Part shown: positions 1 through 7,391 of the stretch, piece after piece
Layout of the letters: the number at the start of each line of letters is the position of its first letter
Numbering within the stretch: the stretch's first letter is position 1
Assembly: GCF_946478835.1 (NCBI RefSeq)
Contig: NZ_CAMLDV010000013.1
Span: 1 to 39,749 of the forward strand
DNA length: 39,749 bases
DNA from: an uncultured Bdellovibrio sp.
GTDB lineage: Bacteria; Bdellovibrionota; Bdellovibrionia; Bdellovibrionales; Bdellovibrionaceae
Direction of reading: 5' to 3'
Position numbers and translations under genes: made by a program
Notes under the pieces: model-generated
Seen by the model: the letters and a program-made list of their open reading frames with translations, nothing else
Databases searched by the model: none
Told to the model about the DNA's origin: nothing

Positions 1-903
1 GAGTGGGAAAAACAAATTATCTATCCCATCAAGGACAGCCCTCGCGGTGCTACAATGCAAAAACGCCACGAGTTCTTTCATAAAACAGTGGGAGAGATAT
101 TTAACAAGATTTATGAAACTCGACCTTATCCCGACGACATCATCCATGTCAGTTGCACGGGATATATTTCTCCGAGTGCTGCGCAAATGGTGGCCGTGCG
201 CGCTCCGAAAAATGTAACGGTGACTCATTCCTACCATATGGGTTGTTATGGAGCTTTTCCCGCTTTGCGAATGGCTTCGGGATTTCTAAGCAGCACCGAC
301 GTTCTTGGCAATAAAAACTCAGTGGATCTAGTTCACACAGAACTTTGCAGTCTGCATTTAAATCCACAAGATCCGACTTTGGAACAAATGGTGATCCAAA
401 GTCTTTTTGCCGACGGTGCCATTGCTTACTCAATGACAACAAAAAAACCGGATAAAGGTTTTCGCATTCTTTCATTGTATGAAGAGCTTGTGCCTGACAC
501 CGCCGAAGCCATGGAGTGGATGGTTTCTGATTACGGCATGAAGATGTCTCTCTCAAAAGACGTTCCAATGCTTGTCGGGAAAAAAATCCGTGAGTTCACG
601 TCGCGATGGTTGGAATCACGTGGTGAAAACATCACGGCTCTTGCTAAGAAAGCCCTTTTTGCGGTTCATCCCGGTGGTCCAAAAATTATCGACCAAGTTG
701 CAAAACAACTGGAACTTTCCGACGAGCAAGTGAAAGCCAGCCGTGAAATTCTAAAAGACCGAGGCAATATGTCGTCAGCAACACTTCCTCATCTATGGGA
801 GCGATTGAGTGATGATAAAAACATTCCGTCGGGAACGCCCATCATCAGTTATGCGTTTGGTCCCGGCCTTACAATTTGTGCAAGTTTAATGGAGAAGTTA
901 TGA
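1..903 (+). CDS. Type III polyketide synthase (chalcone synthase-like), 5' end outside the window
   Basis: The frame is open from base 1, so the true start lies upstream; an ATG at 55 is internal. Numbering from that ATG, the catalytic cysteine is Cys64 in MGCYGAFPALRMA. The histidine of the family triad is in FAVHPGGPKIIDQV and the asparagine in RGNMSSA; the C-terminal glycine-rich FGPGLT loop is also present. All three residues that load and condense acyl-CoA with malonyl-CoA are therefore intact. Type III synthases in bacteria make alkylresorcinols, alkylpyrones or similar polyketides; the product cannot be read from the sequence. The stop overlaps the start of the next gene (ATGA), which points to coupled translation. 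Family assignment is confident; substrate is unknown. Confidence 0.93.
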   Translation, partial: EWEKQIIYPIKDSPRGATMQKRHEFFHKTVGEIFNKIYETRPYPDDIIHVSCTGYISPSAAQMVAVRAPKNVTVTHSYHMGCYGAFPALRMASGFLSSTDVLGNKNSVDLVHTELCSLHLNPQDPTLEQMVIQSLFADGAIAYSMTTKKPDKGFRILSLYEELVPDTAEAMEWMVSDYGMKMSLSKDVPMLVGKKIREFTSRWLESRGENITALAKKALFAVHPGGPKIIDQVAKQLELSDEQVKASREILKDRGNMSSATLPHLWERLSDDKNIPSGTPIISYAFGPGLTICASLMEKL

Positions 904-1400
904 GCGCGTTTTTATTAGTGTCTGCTTTGCAGGGTGCCGCAATTTTGTTCGACGAATTTTTCTTTCACCGCAAACGCGGTCTGCCAAAATGGGAGATGAT
1001 CAGTCATCCCATCGATACTCTGACCGTGATCGCTTGTTTGTTATTCTTAGCATTTGTCGAGCGTACACCGACGACAGAAAAAATATATTACGTGATGGCG
1101 GGTATTTCGTGCATTCTTGTCACCAAGGACGAATGGGTTCACAGAAAATTCTGTCAGGCCGAGGAAATGTGGCTGCACGCGGTTTTATTTATGATGCATC
1201 CGTTGGTTCTTTTCACTGCCATGGCCGAGTGGGAAGACAGCAGAGCTGCCTTTTTAGCCGTCGCCGGAGGAGTCGCCGTGTTCTTAGCCTACCAACTCCT
1301 CTATTGGCCCTTTCTTCAAGTGCGCGCTCAGAAAGTAAAACAGAAGGAGCACTACGCGCGCGTGAAACAAGATGAACTTTATGAATACTTTAGTGAATAA
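900..1400 (+). CDS. Small integral membrane protein coupled to the type III PKS
   Basis: This 166-residue protein has about four hydrophobic segments: residues 1-15, 45-62, 68-82 and a C-terminal pair between about 99 and 145. The C-terminal tail is charged and lysine-rich. Several histidines and acids lie near the membrane face (FFFHRK, ISHPID, DEWVHRKFC, EEMWLHA, MMHPL), a pattern that could ligate metal, but no known motif fits; the RHPxY motif of isoprenylcysteine methyltransferases, the usual partner of bacterial alkylpyrone synthases, is absent. ATG at 900 is chosen over an in-frame ATG at 876 because it overlaps the PKS stop as ATGA. The coupling implies a role in tailoring or locating the polyketide, which is inference. 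Confidence 0.8.
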   Translation: MSAFLLVSALQGAAILFDEFFFHRKRGLPKWEMISHPIDTLTVIACLLFLAFVERTPTTEKIYYVMAGISCILVTKDEWVHRKFCQAEEMWLHAVLFMMHPLVLFTAMAEWEDSRAAFLAVAGGVAVFLAYQLLYWPFLQVRAQKVKQKEHYARVKQDELYEYFSE

Positions 1401-1490
1401 GGGTTTTAAGTAGGTTTATTTGCCACGAACCCTTGCTTTGCCACAATGCACTATGCTATCTTGGCTTTTCTTAAAAAGAGTTCCAGTTGC

Positions 1491-1581
1491 GGACAGATGG
1501 CCGAGTGGTTGAAGGCGCTCGCCTGGAACGCGAGTATACGTCAAAAGCGTATCAAGAGTTCGAATCTCTTTCTGTCCGCCA
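1491..1581 (+). tRNA. tRNA-Ser (anticodon GGA)
   Basis: The acceptor arms GGACAGA (1491-1497) and TCTGTCC (1571-1577) pair perfectly, followed by discriminator G and an encoded CCA. The anticodon stem CTCGC/GCGAG encloses CTGGAAC, giving anticodon GGA, which reads UCC and UCU. A long variable arm, typical of class II tRNAs, and the TTCGAAT T-loop follow. The 91-nt length fits tRNA-Ser. A T-rich stretch after 1581 may end transcription. Confidence 0.97.
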
Positions 1582-1589
1582 TTTTCTTC

Positions 1590-1988
1590 CTACTTTTTCT
1601 TTTCCAAATAACTCTTTATCAGATCCCAGTTGTACTTACGCCATCCCCGCTCAATAGAGGGAATCATTTCCTTAGGTACACCTCGATGAACCAAGACAAG
1701 CTCAGTGCCATTCTTAGGGATTGGTTTTAAGTTGAAAGTCGCCATTGAAAATATACCTTCGGGAAAGCTGTGTCCTCTCCAGGCTTGAACAATTCTTTTG
1801 TTTCGAACGAGTTCCACAATGATTCCTGTCGCCTGTCCTCCATAAACTGAAAATGGATCTCCGGCTGACTTTCCAATCTTGGCTTTTTTACCCGTTAAGA
1901 GCGCATACTTTTTGGAATCTGTGAGTAAACTGTAAATCACATCTGGAGGAGCTTTAAAATGAACCTTTTGTTTTATTGTTTTGCACAT
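1590..1988 (-). CDS. SRPBCC (AHSA1-like) domain protein
   Basis: This 132-residue protein is a single START/Bet v1-type helix-grip domain. It opens with KQKVHFKAPPDVIYSLLTDSKKYALLTG, the usual first strand and helix pair, and ends with ERGWRKYNWDLIKSYL, the long C-terminal helix seen in AHSA1-type members. Such proteins bind hydrophobic ligands or chaperone partners; no ligand can be inferred. A strong AGGAGG lies 6-7 bases before the ATG. It follows the RibD-type reductase gene by 19 bases on the same strand, so the two probably share a transcript. Its 3' end approaches the tRNA gene from the other side. Confidence 0.85.
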   Translation of the reverse strand: MCKTIKQKVHFKAPPDVIYSLLTDSKKYALLTGKKAKIGKSAGDPFSVYGGQATGIIVELVRNKRIVQAWRGHSFPEGIFSMATFNLKPIPKNGTELVLVHRGVPKEMIPSIERGWRKYNWDLIKSYLEKKK

Positions 1989-2007
1989 CTTCTACCTCCT
2001 GAGATTT

Positions 2008-2568
2008 CTATTCTGGTCGATAAATATTCATCATAGCGCCAGTCGCAAAAGCTTTCGACTCAACCAATTTAAGATACAAAGGCTTCTCTAACTTCTGAAA
2101 CAATCCAAAGCCACGTCCGGTAGCCACGGGATGCGTAGCAAGCCAGAACTCATCAACAAGGCCGGTCTGCACCAAATTCTGCGTGAACTCAACACCACCA
2201 TGGGCAATCAAGTCCTTATCTATTTGCTTCTTAAGATCTGCAAGGCCCTCAGCCATATCCCCGATCACCTTTGCATCGGCCCAACCCTTCGCGCTTGTGA
2301 CTTGAGAAGGATCAAAACCTTTTCTTGAAAAAACGATTTTAGGAATTTCATTCATGTGGTTCGCAAGAGCTCCACTCGCCGTGGGCCAAAAAGAAGAGAG
2401 CTGAGTAAAAGCTTTTCGTCCCATCAAATGAGCTCCTGCATTTCCAATTTTTCCAGCCAGCCAAGCAGCTCCTTCAGGGCTTCTTGATTTAGAAAAATCG
2501 ACCTTTTCCTCGGATGACTCAATAAATCCATCGATCGAAACAGAAATTCTCAAAATTAATTTTCCCAT
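2008..2568 (-). CDS. Dihydrofolate reductase family (RibD C-terminal-like) protein
   Basis: The 186-residue product has the fold signatures of the RibD C-terminal/DHFR-like family: LILRISVSIDGFI at the N-terminus, the LMGRKAF turn at about residues 48-54, a KVIGD segment, DLIAHGGVEFTQNLV near residue 140 and the closing ATHPVATGRGFGLF. Members bind NADPH and reduce pterin- or flavin-like compounds, but most stand-alone copies have no known substrate. GGGAGG precedes the ATG. It heads a two-gene unit with the SRPBCC gene. A relative of the same family lies at 3775-4362 on the other strand; the two are too different for a recent duplication. Confidence 0.88.
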   Translation of the reverse strand: MGKLILRISVSIDGFIESSEEKVDFSKSRSPEGAAWLAGKIGNAGAHLMGRKAFTQLSSFWPTASGALANHMNEIPKIVFSRKGFDPSQVTSAKGWADAKVIGDMAEGLADLKKQIDKDLIAHGGVEFTQNLVQTGLVDEFWLATHPVATGRGFGLFQKLEKPLYLKLVESKAFATGAMMNIYRPE

Positions 2569-2635
2569 CAGACCTCCCCAAGCTGTACGATTTGTATATC
2601 ATATCTTTTTAGATGACATGGGCAAGGGGGATCAT

Positions 2636-3685
2636 TTGATATACTGGTTTGGGCAAGCTTTAGAAAATTACTACGGTCCTTTTCGACTTTTGACATCTCA
2701 CTTATTTCTTGGCGGCTTGAGCACTATTCTCTGTTTTGCTCTGACACTTTACCTTCTTCCGCGATTGATGGGTTTACTTCCTACAGACCGTGGTCGTGCG
2801 CACGCTATTCAAAGTGGTGCTTCAAAAGGAAAGCCTACTGGTGCCGGAGTTATTTTTGTTTCGATTTTCACTGTCGTTCAACTGATCCTGCTTCCTCCTT
2901 CATTGCAAGCTTGGGGAATTTTACTGGTCACTTTTTTAGAAATGCTTTCGGGTTACTTTGACGATAAATCCGTCGATTCCTGGGGAGAATATCGAAAAGC
3001 CTTGTTAGATGCTGTCCTGGCAATTGGCGCCGCCATGCTACTTTGTGAAATGCAAGACGTGCAAATGTGGCTGCCGTTCACTACGACAACATTTATGATT
3101 CCACCGATTGTTTTTATTCCTCTGGGAGCAATTCTAATATGGACCTCTATCAACTGCACCAATTGCAGTGATGGAGTTGATGGGCTTTCGGGAACTTTAT
3201 CCGTTCTCGCATTTGCGACTCTCGGTGCGCTTTTGTATTTCGTGATCGGTCACAAAGACGTTGCCACTTATTTACGTCTTCCACACTCGCAAGACGGCGC
3301 TGTCTGGGGCATCATGGCTTTTTCGATGGTCGGATGTATTCTGGGTTATCTCTGGTACAACGCCAATCCGTCTATTCTGTTGATGGGTGATGCTGGTTCA
3401 CGCGCTTTAGGTTTCTTACTTGGAGTTTTCGTTATCAAGTCCGGCAATCCATTTACGATTTTCATTGTCTCTGCCGTTTTGCTGGTCAATGGCGGAACTG
3501 GCTTAGTGAAGGTCGCCTTGTTAAGATTTTTGAAGCTGTCATTGTTTCGAACAATTCGTTTTCCGTTGCATGATCACGTTCGACATAACAAGGGATGGTC
3601 CAACACCCAAGTGCTTGTGCGGTTCTCATTGATTCAAGCGATGATCGTGATTGTCCTTCTTGTCAGTTTGTTGAAAGTTCGTTAG
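2636..3685 (+). CDS. mraY: MraY-like phospho-N-acetylmuramoyl-pentapeptide transferase paralogue
   Basis: MraY moves phospho-MurNAc-pentapeptide onto undecaprenyl phosphate in the inner membrane, forming lipid I. Family landmarks are in order: GKPTGAG, GYFDD with the aspartate pair, NCTNCSDGVDGLSG, NANPSILLMGDAGSRALG with the catalytic aspartate, PLHDHVRHNKGW, and a C-terminal LLKVR as in E. coli MraY. There are about ten membrane segments. Several sites differ from the canonical forms (TPTMGG, NLTDGLDGLA, HHH), so it is divergent. TTG at 2636 is preferred because AGGGGG sits five bases before it and the protein then lines up with the MraY N-terminus; an in-frame ATG at 2618 lacks a binding site. 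None of the usual dcw neighbours (murE, murF, murD, ftsW) are nearby, so it is probably an extra copy. Confidence 0.85.
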   Translation: MIYWFGQALENYYGPFRLLTSHLFLGGLSTILCFALTLYLLPRLMGLLPTDRGRAHAIQSGASKGKPTGAGVIFVSIFTVVQLILLPPSLQAWGILLVTFLEMLSGYFDDKSVDSWGEYRKALLDAVLAIGAAMLLCEMQDVQMWLPFTTTTFMIPPIVFIPLGAILIWTSINCTNCSDGVDGLSGTLSVLAFATLGALLYFVIGHKDVATYLRLPHSQDGAVWGIMAFSMVGCILGYLWYNANPSILLMGDAGSRALGFLLGVFVIKSGNPFTIFIVSAVLLVNGGTGLVKVALLRFLKLSLFRTIRFPLHDHVRHNKGWSNTQVLVRFSLIQAMIVIVLLVSLLKVR

Positions 3686-3774
3686 CGGGTTTTATCTTTC
3701 TTAAGAATTTGAAATATGACGGCGCTCTTTAGAAAAGATAAACTCGCAATAATCACGTTACATTGGGAGAAAAC

Positions 3775-4362
3775 ATGAGAAAGTTGATCGTTATTTCATT
3801 CCTCACTCTCGATGGAGTCATGCAAGCTCCAGGTGGTAAAGACGAAGATACCAGCGGCGGTTTTAAATATGGTGGATGGCAAGTGCCGTTCTGGGGTGAC
3901 GAAGATGACGATGGTTTACCTCAGGATATTGGCAAAGCAGGTGCTCTGCTCATAGGCCGCAAGACGTATGATATTTTTGCTGCCTATTGGCCAACAACTG
4001 GCAAAGACATTGCGTGGATCGGTCCCTTCATGAATAACACCACCAAATATGTCGCCTCTAAAACACTGAAAGACACCGAATGGCAAAATTCAATTTTACT
4101 AAAAGGCGATACCGCAGAGGCTGTTGCTAAACTTAAACAAGAACCTGGAAATGATATTTATTTGTTTGGCAGTGGTGATTTATGCCAGACACTCATGCAA
4201 CACAAATTAATCGACGAATATTTTTTAAAGATCTATCCAATTACACTGGGCGGAGGCAAACGTCTTTTTCTGCCTACTGGCCCCAAACAAGATTTAGAAC
4301 TTTTAAAATCTAAAACATCAAAAATGGGCGTCTTCACAGCCACGTACAAAGTAAAGAAGTAA
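3775..4362 (+). CDS. Dihydrofolate reductase family (RibD C-terminal-like) protein
   Basis: This 195-residue relative of RibD C-terminal domains opens with RKLIVISFLTLDGVMQAPGG. It then has ALLIGRKTYDIFAAYWP, the nucleotide-site turn YLFGSGDLCQTLMQHKLIDEY, and YPITLGGGKRLF near the end. These are the usual landmarks of stand-alone NADPH-dependent reductases of this family, which mostly lack a known substrate. ATG at 3775 is chosen over TTG at 3763 because GGGAGA lies just before it. The DUF2945 gene follows after 13 bases and the DUF488 gene after that, so the three probably form one operon of stress or housekeeping accessory genes. Confidence 0.9.
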   Translation: MRKLIVISFLTLDGVMQAPGGKDEDTSGGFKYGGWQVPFWGDEDDDGLPQDIGKAGALLIGRKTYDIFAAYWPTTGKDIAWIGPFMNNTTKYVASKTLKDTEWQNSILLKGDTAEAVAKLKQEPGNDIYLFGSGDLCQTLMQHKLIDEYFLKIYPITLGGGKRLFLPTGPKQDLELLKSKTSKMGVFTATYKVKK

Positions 4363-4375
4363 ATCTGGAGGAAAC

Positions 4376-4603
4376 ATGCCTAACAAATTCAAAGTCGGCG
4401 ATCACGTCACTTGGAATTCTGAAGCAGGACGAGTGAGCGGCAAAATCATCGCCGTCCATTCCAAAGATTTCACTTACAAGGGCTACAAACACCACGCTTC
4501 CAAAGAAGATCCTCAATACGAAATCAAAAGTGATAAAACGGATCACGTCGCGGCTCACAAAGGCGGTGCCTTAAGAAAGGTCGCTAGCAAGCGAAAGCAG
4601 TAA
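4376..4603 (+). CDS. DUF2945 / hypervirulence-associated TUDOR-domain protein
   Basis: This 75-residue basic protein contains FKVGDHVTWNSEAGRVSGKIIAVH followed by DPQYEIKSDKTDHVAAHKGGAL. That layout defines the small SH3/TUDOR-like DUF2945 family, found widely in bacteria and fungi. The molecular role is not known. The C-terminus is lysine/arginine-rich (RKVASKRKQ). GGAGG lies just before the ATG. It sits between the RibD-type reductase and the DUF488 gene, and the DUF488 reading frame begins so close to its stop that translation is probably coupled. Confidence 0.88.
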   Translation: MPNKFKVGDHVTWNSEAGRVSGKIIAVHSKDFTYKGYKHHASKEDPQYEIKSDKTDHVAAHKGGALRKVASKRKQ

Positions 4604-4620
4604 GCCTGCCGTTTTTTACG

Positions 4621-5133
4621 GTGGGCCATTCAACTCGCACAATTGAAGAATTTGTAGAACTCCTTCACGCAGGTGATGTGGAGTTGGTCATTGATGTCCG
4701 CCGAGTTCCCAGATCCCGAACAAATCCGCAATATAACAAAGACGCTCTTCCGAAAAACTTAAAGCCATTTAAAATCGGTTACCGTCATATTGCAGAACTA
4801 GGCGGCCTTCGCAGCAAACCTAAAGACGTCTTTTCAGAAGTAAACGGCTTCTGGGAGAATAGTAATTTCCATAACTACGCAGACTATGCCCTTTCGGATG
4901 ATTTTCATGAGGGATTTGCAAAACTGATCGAGTTAGGACGAAAAAAGCGTTGCGCCATCATGTGTTCCGAGGCCGTTTGGTGGCGCTGTCATCGTCGAAT
5001 TATTTCTGACTATCTCTTAGCACACAAAGAAACGGTTTTTCATCTTATGGGAAAAGATCGCGTTGATGCCGCGAAACTTACGGAAGGGGCCCGTGTGAAA
5101 TCACGCAACAAGGTCACCTATCCTCTTAAGTAA
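4621..5133 (+). CDS. DUF488 family protein
   Basis: The product (170 residues from GTG 4621) matches DUF488: VGHSTRTIEEFVELL, VIDVRRVPRSRTNPQY, the cysteine motif CAIMCSEAVWWRCHRRIISDYL, and FHLMGKDRVDAAKL. The function of the family is not established; the conserved C-x3-C-x6-C cysteines and arginines suggest a catalytic or metal site. The start is uncertain. The codons directly upstream in frame read L-P-F-F-T, which is how relatives usually begin, so translation may start at the CTG at 4606 or by coupling to the preceding stop at 4601-4603. No clear ribosome binding site precedes either position. The gene is intact otherwise. Confidence 0.88.
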   Translation: MGHSTRTIEEFVELLHAGDVELVIDVRRVPRSRTNPQYNKDALPKNLKPFKIGYRHIAELGGLRSKPKDVFSEVNGFWENSNFHNYADYALSDDFHEGFAKLIELGRKKRCAIMCSEAVWWRCHRRIISDYLLAHKETVFHLMGKDRVDAAKLTEGARVKSRNKVTYPLK

Positions 5134-5140
5134 AAAACTT

Positions 5141-5539
5141 TTATTTTTCTAAAAGAGCTTTCAGTCTCTGCAAATCTTTTTCAACCGTCGCTGCATCTTT
5201 TGCAAACTCTGCATCTGACATTTGAGGCGAACGAAAGAGCGTAAAGATCACCTCACTGCCATCGCCATTTCGCACCACTCTTAAAGGATTATGAAAAACT
5301 TCGCCGGAGGGCAAAGTGACATCATGATCAATGACTCCAAAGGAATTTGGCGCGGCAAACTTCACTTTGACTTTTCCCATCGGAGAATCCGCTATCCATT
5401 CATCACCGGATTTCTGCATCGAAGATCGACTCAAACCTTCTGCCCATTGAGGTAAATTCGCAGGGTTTGCCGCAAATTTATAAACTTCATCTGTGGGGCG
5501 ACGAATCGAAACGCTGATCTGTCTTGCAGGAAAAATCAT
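5141..5539 (-). CDS. SRPBCC family (polyketide cyclase-like) protein
   Basis: This 132-residue single-domain protein begins ISVSIRRPTDEVYKFAANPANLPQWAEGL, the first strand and helices of a helix-grip fold. It continues with alternating strands (WIADSPMGKVKVKF, SEVIFTLFR) and ends with a long helix, KDAATVEKDLQRLKALLEK. Ligand and partner are unknown. The ATG at 5539 is preferred because GAAAGG lies six bases before it; an in-frame ATG at 5566 would add nine residues but has no binding site. It is convergent with the DUF488 gene and lies downstream of the YCII gene on the same strand, 67 bases away, so read-through from that gene is possible. Confidence 0.82.
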   Translation of the reverse strand: MIFPARQISVSIRRPTDEVYKFAANPANLPQWAEGLSRSSMQKSGDEWIADSPMGKVKVKFAAPNSFGVIDHDVTLPSGEVFHNPLRVVRNGDGSEVIFTLFRSPQMSDAEFAKDAATVEKDLQRLKALLEK

Positions 5540-5606
5540 ATGCATCCTTTCATTTACACTCGCCATAGAAGTTTAGCTAAATAAGAAAAGCCAGTCACGC
5601 TGGCCT

Positions 5607-5960
5607 TTACCAATATTTTTCAGCGGGACGAATCTCAATGGCTCCGCCAAGTCGCGCGGCAGGAATCTTCGCAGCTAATGCAAAAGCCGCCTCCATATTT
5701 TCGGCTTCAAAAACACAGTACCCGCCGACACCTTCTGAAAGATAAGTTCCATTCTTTACATCCACTTTTCCGTCGCGCACTTGCACTGTCCTTGCAGCAT
5801 TTGGCAATCCCAATGGTAATCCTGCAGTCAGACCCACTGTTTTGTTGAACTCCGCATAGTCCGCATAAATTCTTTTTTGTTCTTCTGCAGGAAGAGCGTT
5901 CCAGCGCTCCGATCCTGGAAGTGGCGTGGTTCCCTGATAAATTAAAAGTACGAACTGCAT
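5607..5960 (-). CDS. YCII-related (DGPF-type) protein
   Basis: The 117-residue product starts MQFVLLIYQG and has the ferredoxin-like YCII layout: a helix with EQKRIYADYAEF, then GLPLGLPNAARTVQVRDGKV, then GGYCVFEAENMEAAFALAAKIP and a final GGAIEIRPAEKYW. YCII proteins of this type are commonly encoded beside ECF sigma factors of the SigJ/ECF41 kind. Here such a sigma gene lies divergently 153 bases away, which supports the call. The biochemical role is not known. AGGAGG precedes the ATG. Confidence 0.9.
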   Translation of the reverse strand: MQFVLLIYQGTTPLPGSERWNALPAEEQKRIYADYAEFNKTVGLTAGLPLGLPNAARTVQVRDGKVDVKNGTYLSEGVGGYCVFEAENMEAAFALAAKIPAARLGGAIEIRPAEKYW

Positions 5961-6028
5961 AAAGCCTCCTAAAATTGATTAGTTATTTCAGCGATTTATG
6001 ACATAATTCAAAAATATCTATATATTCT

Positions 6029-6055
6029 TGTCACATTTCATCTCGCTCGTTCGTC
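6029..6055 (+). promoter_or_regulatory. ECF41-type promoter before the sigma factor gene
   Basis: TGTCACA at 6029-6035 and CGTC at 6052-6055 are separated by exactly 16 bases. This is the promoter signature described for ECF41 sigma factors. It faces the sigma factor gene, whose start is about 58 bases downstream, so it predicts autoregulation of the sigma-DoxX operon. Confidence 0.75.
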
Positions 6056-6113
6056 ATGGGTATGACGGATCAATAAAGATGAATGTGACAAAGAAAGTTC
6101 GAGAAAATTGAAG

Positions 6114-7019
6114 ATGGATAAAAAAGAGTGGCTCGCCAAAAATTTTGAAGAACGTCGAAGTCATCTCAAAGCCGTAGCATATAGAATGCTGGGTTCCACC
6201 GGCGAAGCTGAAGACGCTGTTCAAGAAACATGGACACGACTTCAATCTGAGTCAGACCAAATTGATAACCTCAATGGATGGCTTACAACCGTGGTCGCCA
6301 GAGTTTGTCTTGATATGCTTCGCTCTAAGAAATCAAAACGCGAAGAACCACTCGATGATGAAATTTCAGAACTTCCAAGTGACGGTTCAGAAAATCCTGA
6401 AACCAATTTTATTCTCGCAGACGCCGTTGGTCCCGCGCTCTTGTTAGTTTTAGACACACTGACACCCGCTGAGCGAATTGCTTTTGTGCTTCATGATCTT
6501 TTTGATTTATCATTTGAAGAAATCGCTCCAATTATTGATCGCACTGAAGAGAACGCAAGACAGCTTGCCAGTCGAGCTAGAAAAAGAATTCGTGGTGCGA
6601 AAAATTCCAAAGAAGACTCCGACCGCCAAAGAGAAATTGTCAGTGCATTTTTAGCAGCCTCCCGAGAAGGCAATTTGAATGCATTGATCAGGCTTCTTCA
6701 TCCTGATGCGACTCTACGAGCTGATGAAACAGCCGTTAAAGTGGCAGAAGCCAACAAAGCCAAGGGAGCTCCGCAATTTAAGAAAGAAATTAAAGGCGCT
6801 CATAATGTGGCTGACACAATGAATGGCAAAGCTGCTGCAGCTCAATTGGCTCTTATTGACGGTTTGACAGGTGCAACTTGGGCTCCAGGCGGAAAACCTG
6901 TTGTGGCTTTTCGTTTTTCTGTCGTGGATGACAAAATTGCGGACATCGAAATTGTTATGGATCCAAAAAACTTAAGTACGACAACAATTAAAATCATCGA
7001 ATCAAATAGCGGGAGATAA
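6114..7019 (+). CDS. ECF sigma factor of the SigJ/ECF41 type with C-terminal SnoaL-like domain
   Basis: This 301-residue sigma-70 family protein has region 2 at about residues 8-75 (LKAVAYRMLGSTGEAEDAVQETW, GWLTTVVARVCLDMLRSKKSKREEPL). Region 4 is at about 105-162 (LTPAERIAFVLHDLFDLSFEEIAPIIDRTEENARQLASRARKRIRG). A SnoaL-like tail runs to the end. ECF41 factors lack a membrane anti-sigma factor and use this tail as a built-in control domain. The tail normally carries a DGGG-type motif; here the position reads LRADETAV, so the motif is degenerate. ATG at 6114 is preferred over TTG at 6108. A matching promoter lies upstream and a DoxX gene follows after 3 bases. Confidence 0.92.
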   Translation: MDKKEWLAKNFEERRSHLKAVAYRMLGSTGEAEDAVQETWTRLQSESDQIDNLNGWLTTVVARVCLDMLRSKKSKREEPLDDEISELPSDGSENPETNFILADAVGPALLLVLDTLTPAERIAFVLHDLFDLSFEEIAPIIDRTEENARQLASRARKRIRGAKNSKEDSDRQREIVSAFLAASREGNLNALIRLLHPDATLRADETAVKVAEANKAKGAPQFKKEIKGAHNVADTMNGKAAAAQLALIDGLTGATWAPGGKPVVAFRFSVVDDKIADIEIVMDPKNLSTTTIKIIESNSGR

Positions 7020-7022
7020 TCA

Positions 7023-7391
7023 ATGAATATTTTCTTATGGGTTCTGCAAGTTCTTTTAGCTCTACACACAGCTGTAGGTGCTGTATGGAAGTTTTCGCAT
7101 TCGGCCGAACAAACAATGCCGTCCCTAAAAGCGATTCCTTCCGGTGTATGGATGGGAATGGCCGTTCTTGAACTTATTTGCAGCGTGCTTTTAATTCTGC
7201 CTGTCCTAAATAAGACTTGGGGAATTTCTACTTCTGTCGGTGCAATCATCATCGCTGCGGAAATGCTTCTTTTCTGCGGACTGCACCTTGCTTCCGGTGA
7301 TGGAAATTTTGGTCCTATGGTTTATTGGCTTGTTGTTGCTGCCATCTGCGCCTTCATCGCCTACGGCCGACTTGTTTTAAGACCGTTTTAA
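7023..7391 (+). CDS. DoxX-like membrane protein
   Basis: This 122-residue protein has four membrane segments: IFLWVLQVLLALHTAVGAVW, MGMAVLELICSVLLILPVL, ISTSVGAIIIAAEMLLFCGLHL and MVYWLVVAAICAFIAYGRLVL. The layout is that of the DoxX/DoxD-like family. Members are thought to take part in redox or stress responses, and DoxX genes are common neighbours and targets of ECF41 sigma factors. It follows the sigma gene by 3 bases and should share its promoter. Its stop codon abuts that of the DUF1801 gene on the other strand. Confidence 0.82.
   Translation: MNIFLWVLQVLLALHTAVGAVWKFSHSAEQTMPSLKAIPSGVWMGMAVLELICSVLLILPVLNKTWGISTSVGAIIIAAEMLLFCGLHLASGDGNFGPMVYWLVVAAICAFIAYGRLVLRPF

Noticed and set aside
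149..568. 139-codon open frame on the minus strand inside the type III PKS gene
   Set aside because: It lies wholly inside a gene with intact catalytic motifs and has no family features; it is a shadow frame.
1400..1490. Promoter of the tRNA-Ser gene
   Set aside because: TATGCT at 1452-1457 could be a -10, but no -35 lies at a proper distance, so no box is reported.
1446..1730. 94-codon plus-strand frame
   Set aside because: It runs through the tRNA-Ser gene and into the antisense of the SRPBCC gene, so it is not a real gene.
6056..6111. Two tiny open frames before the sigma factor start, one ending just before it
   Set aside because: They are 6 and 10 codons with no conserved features and could arise by chance; no attenuation signal is visible.
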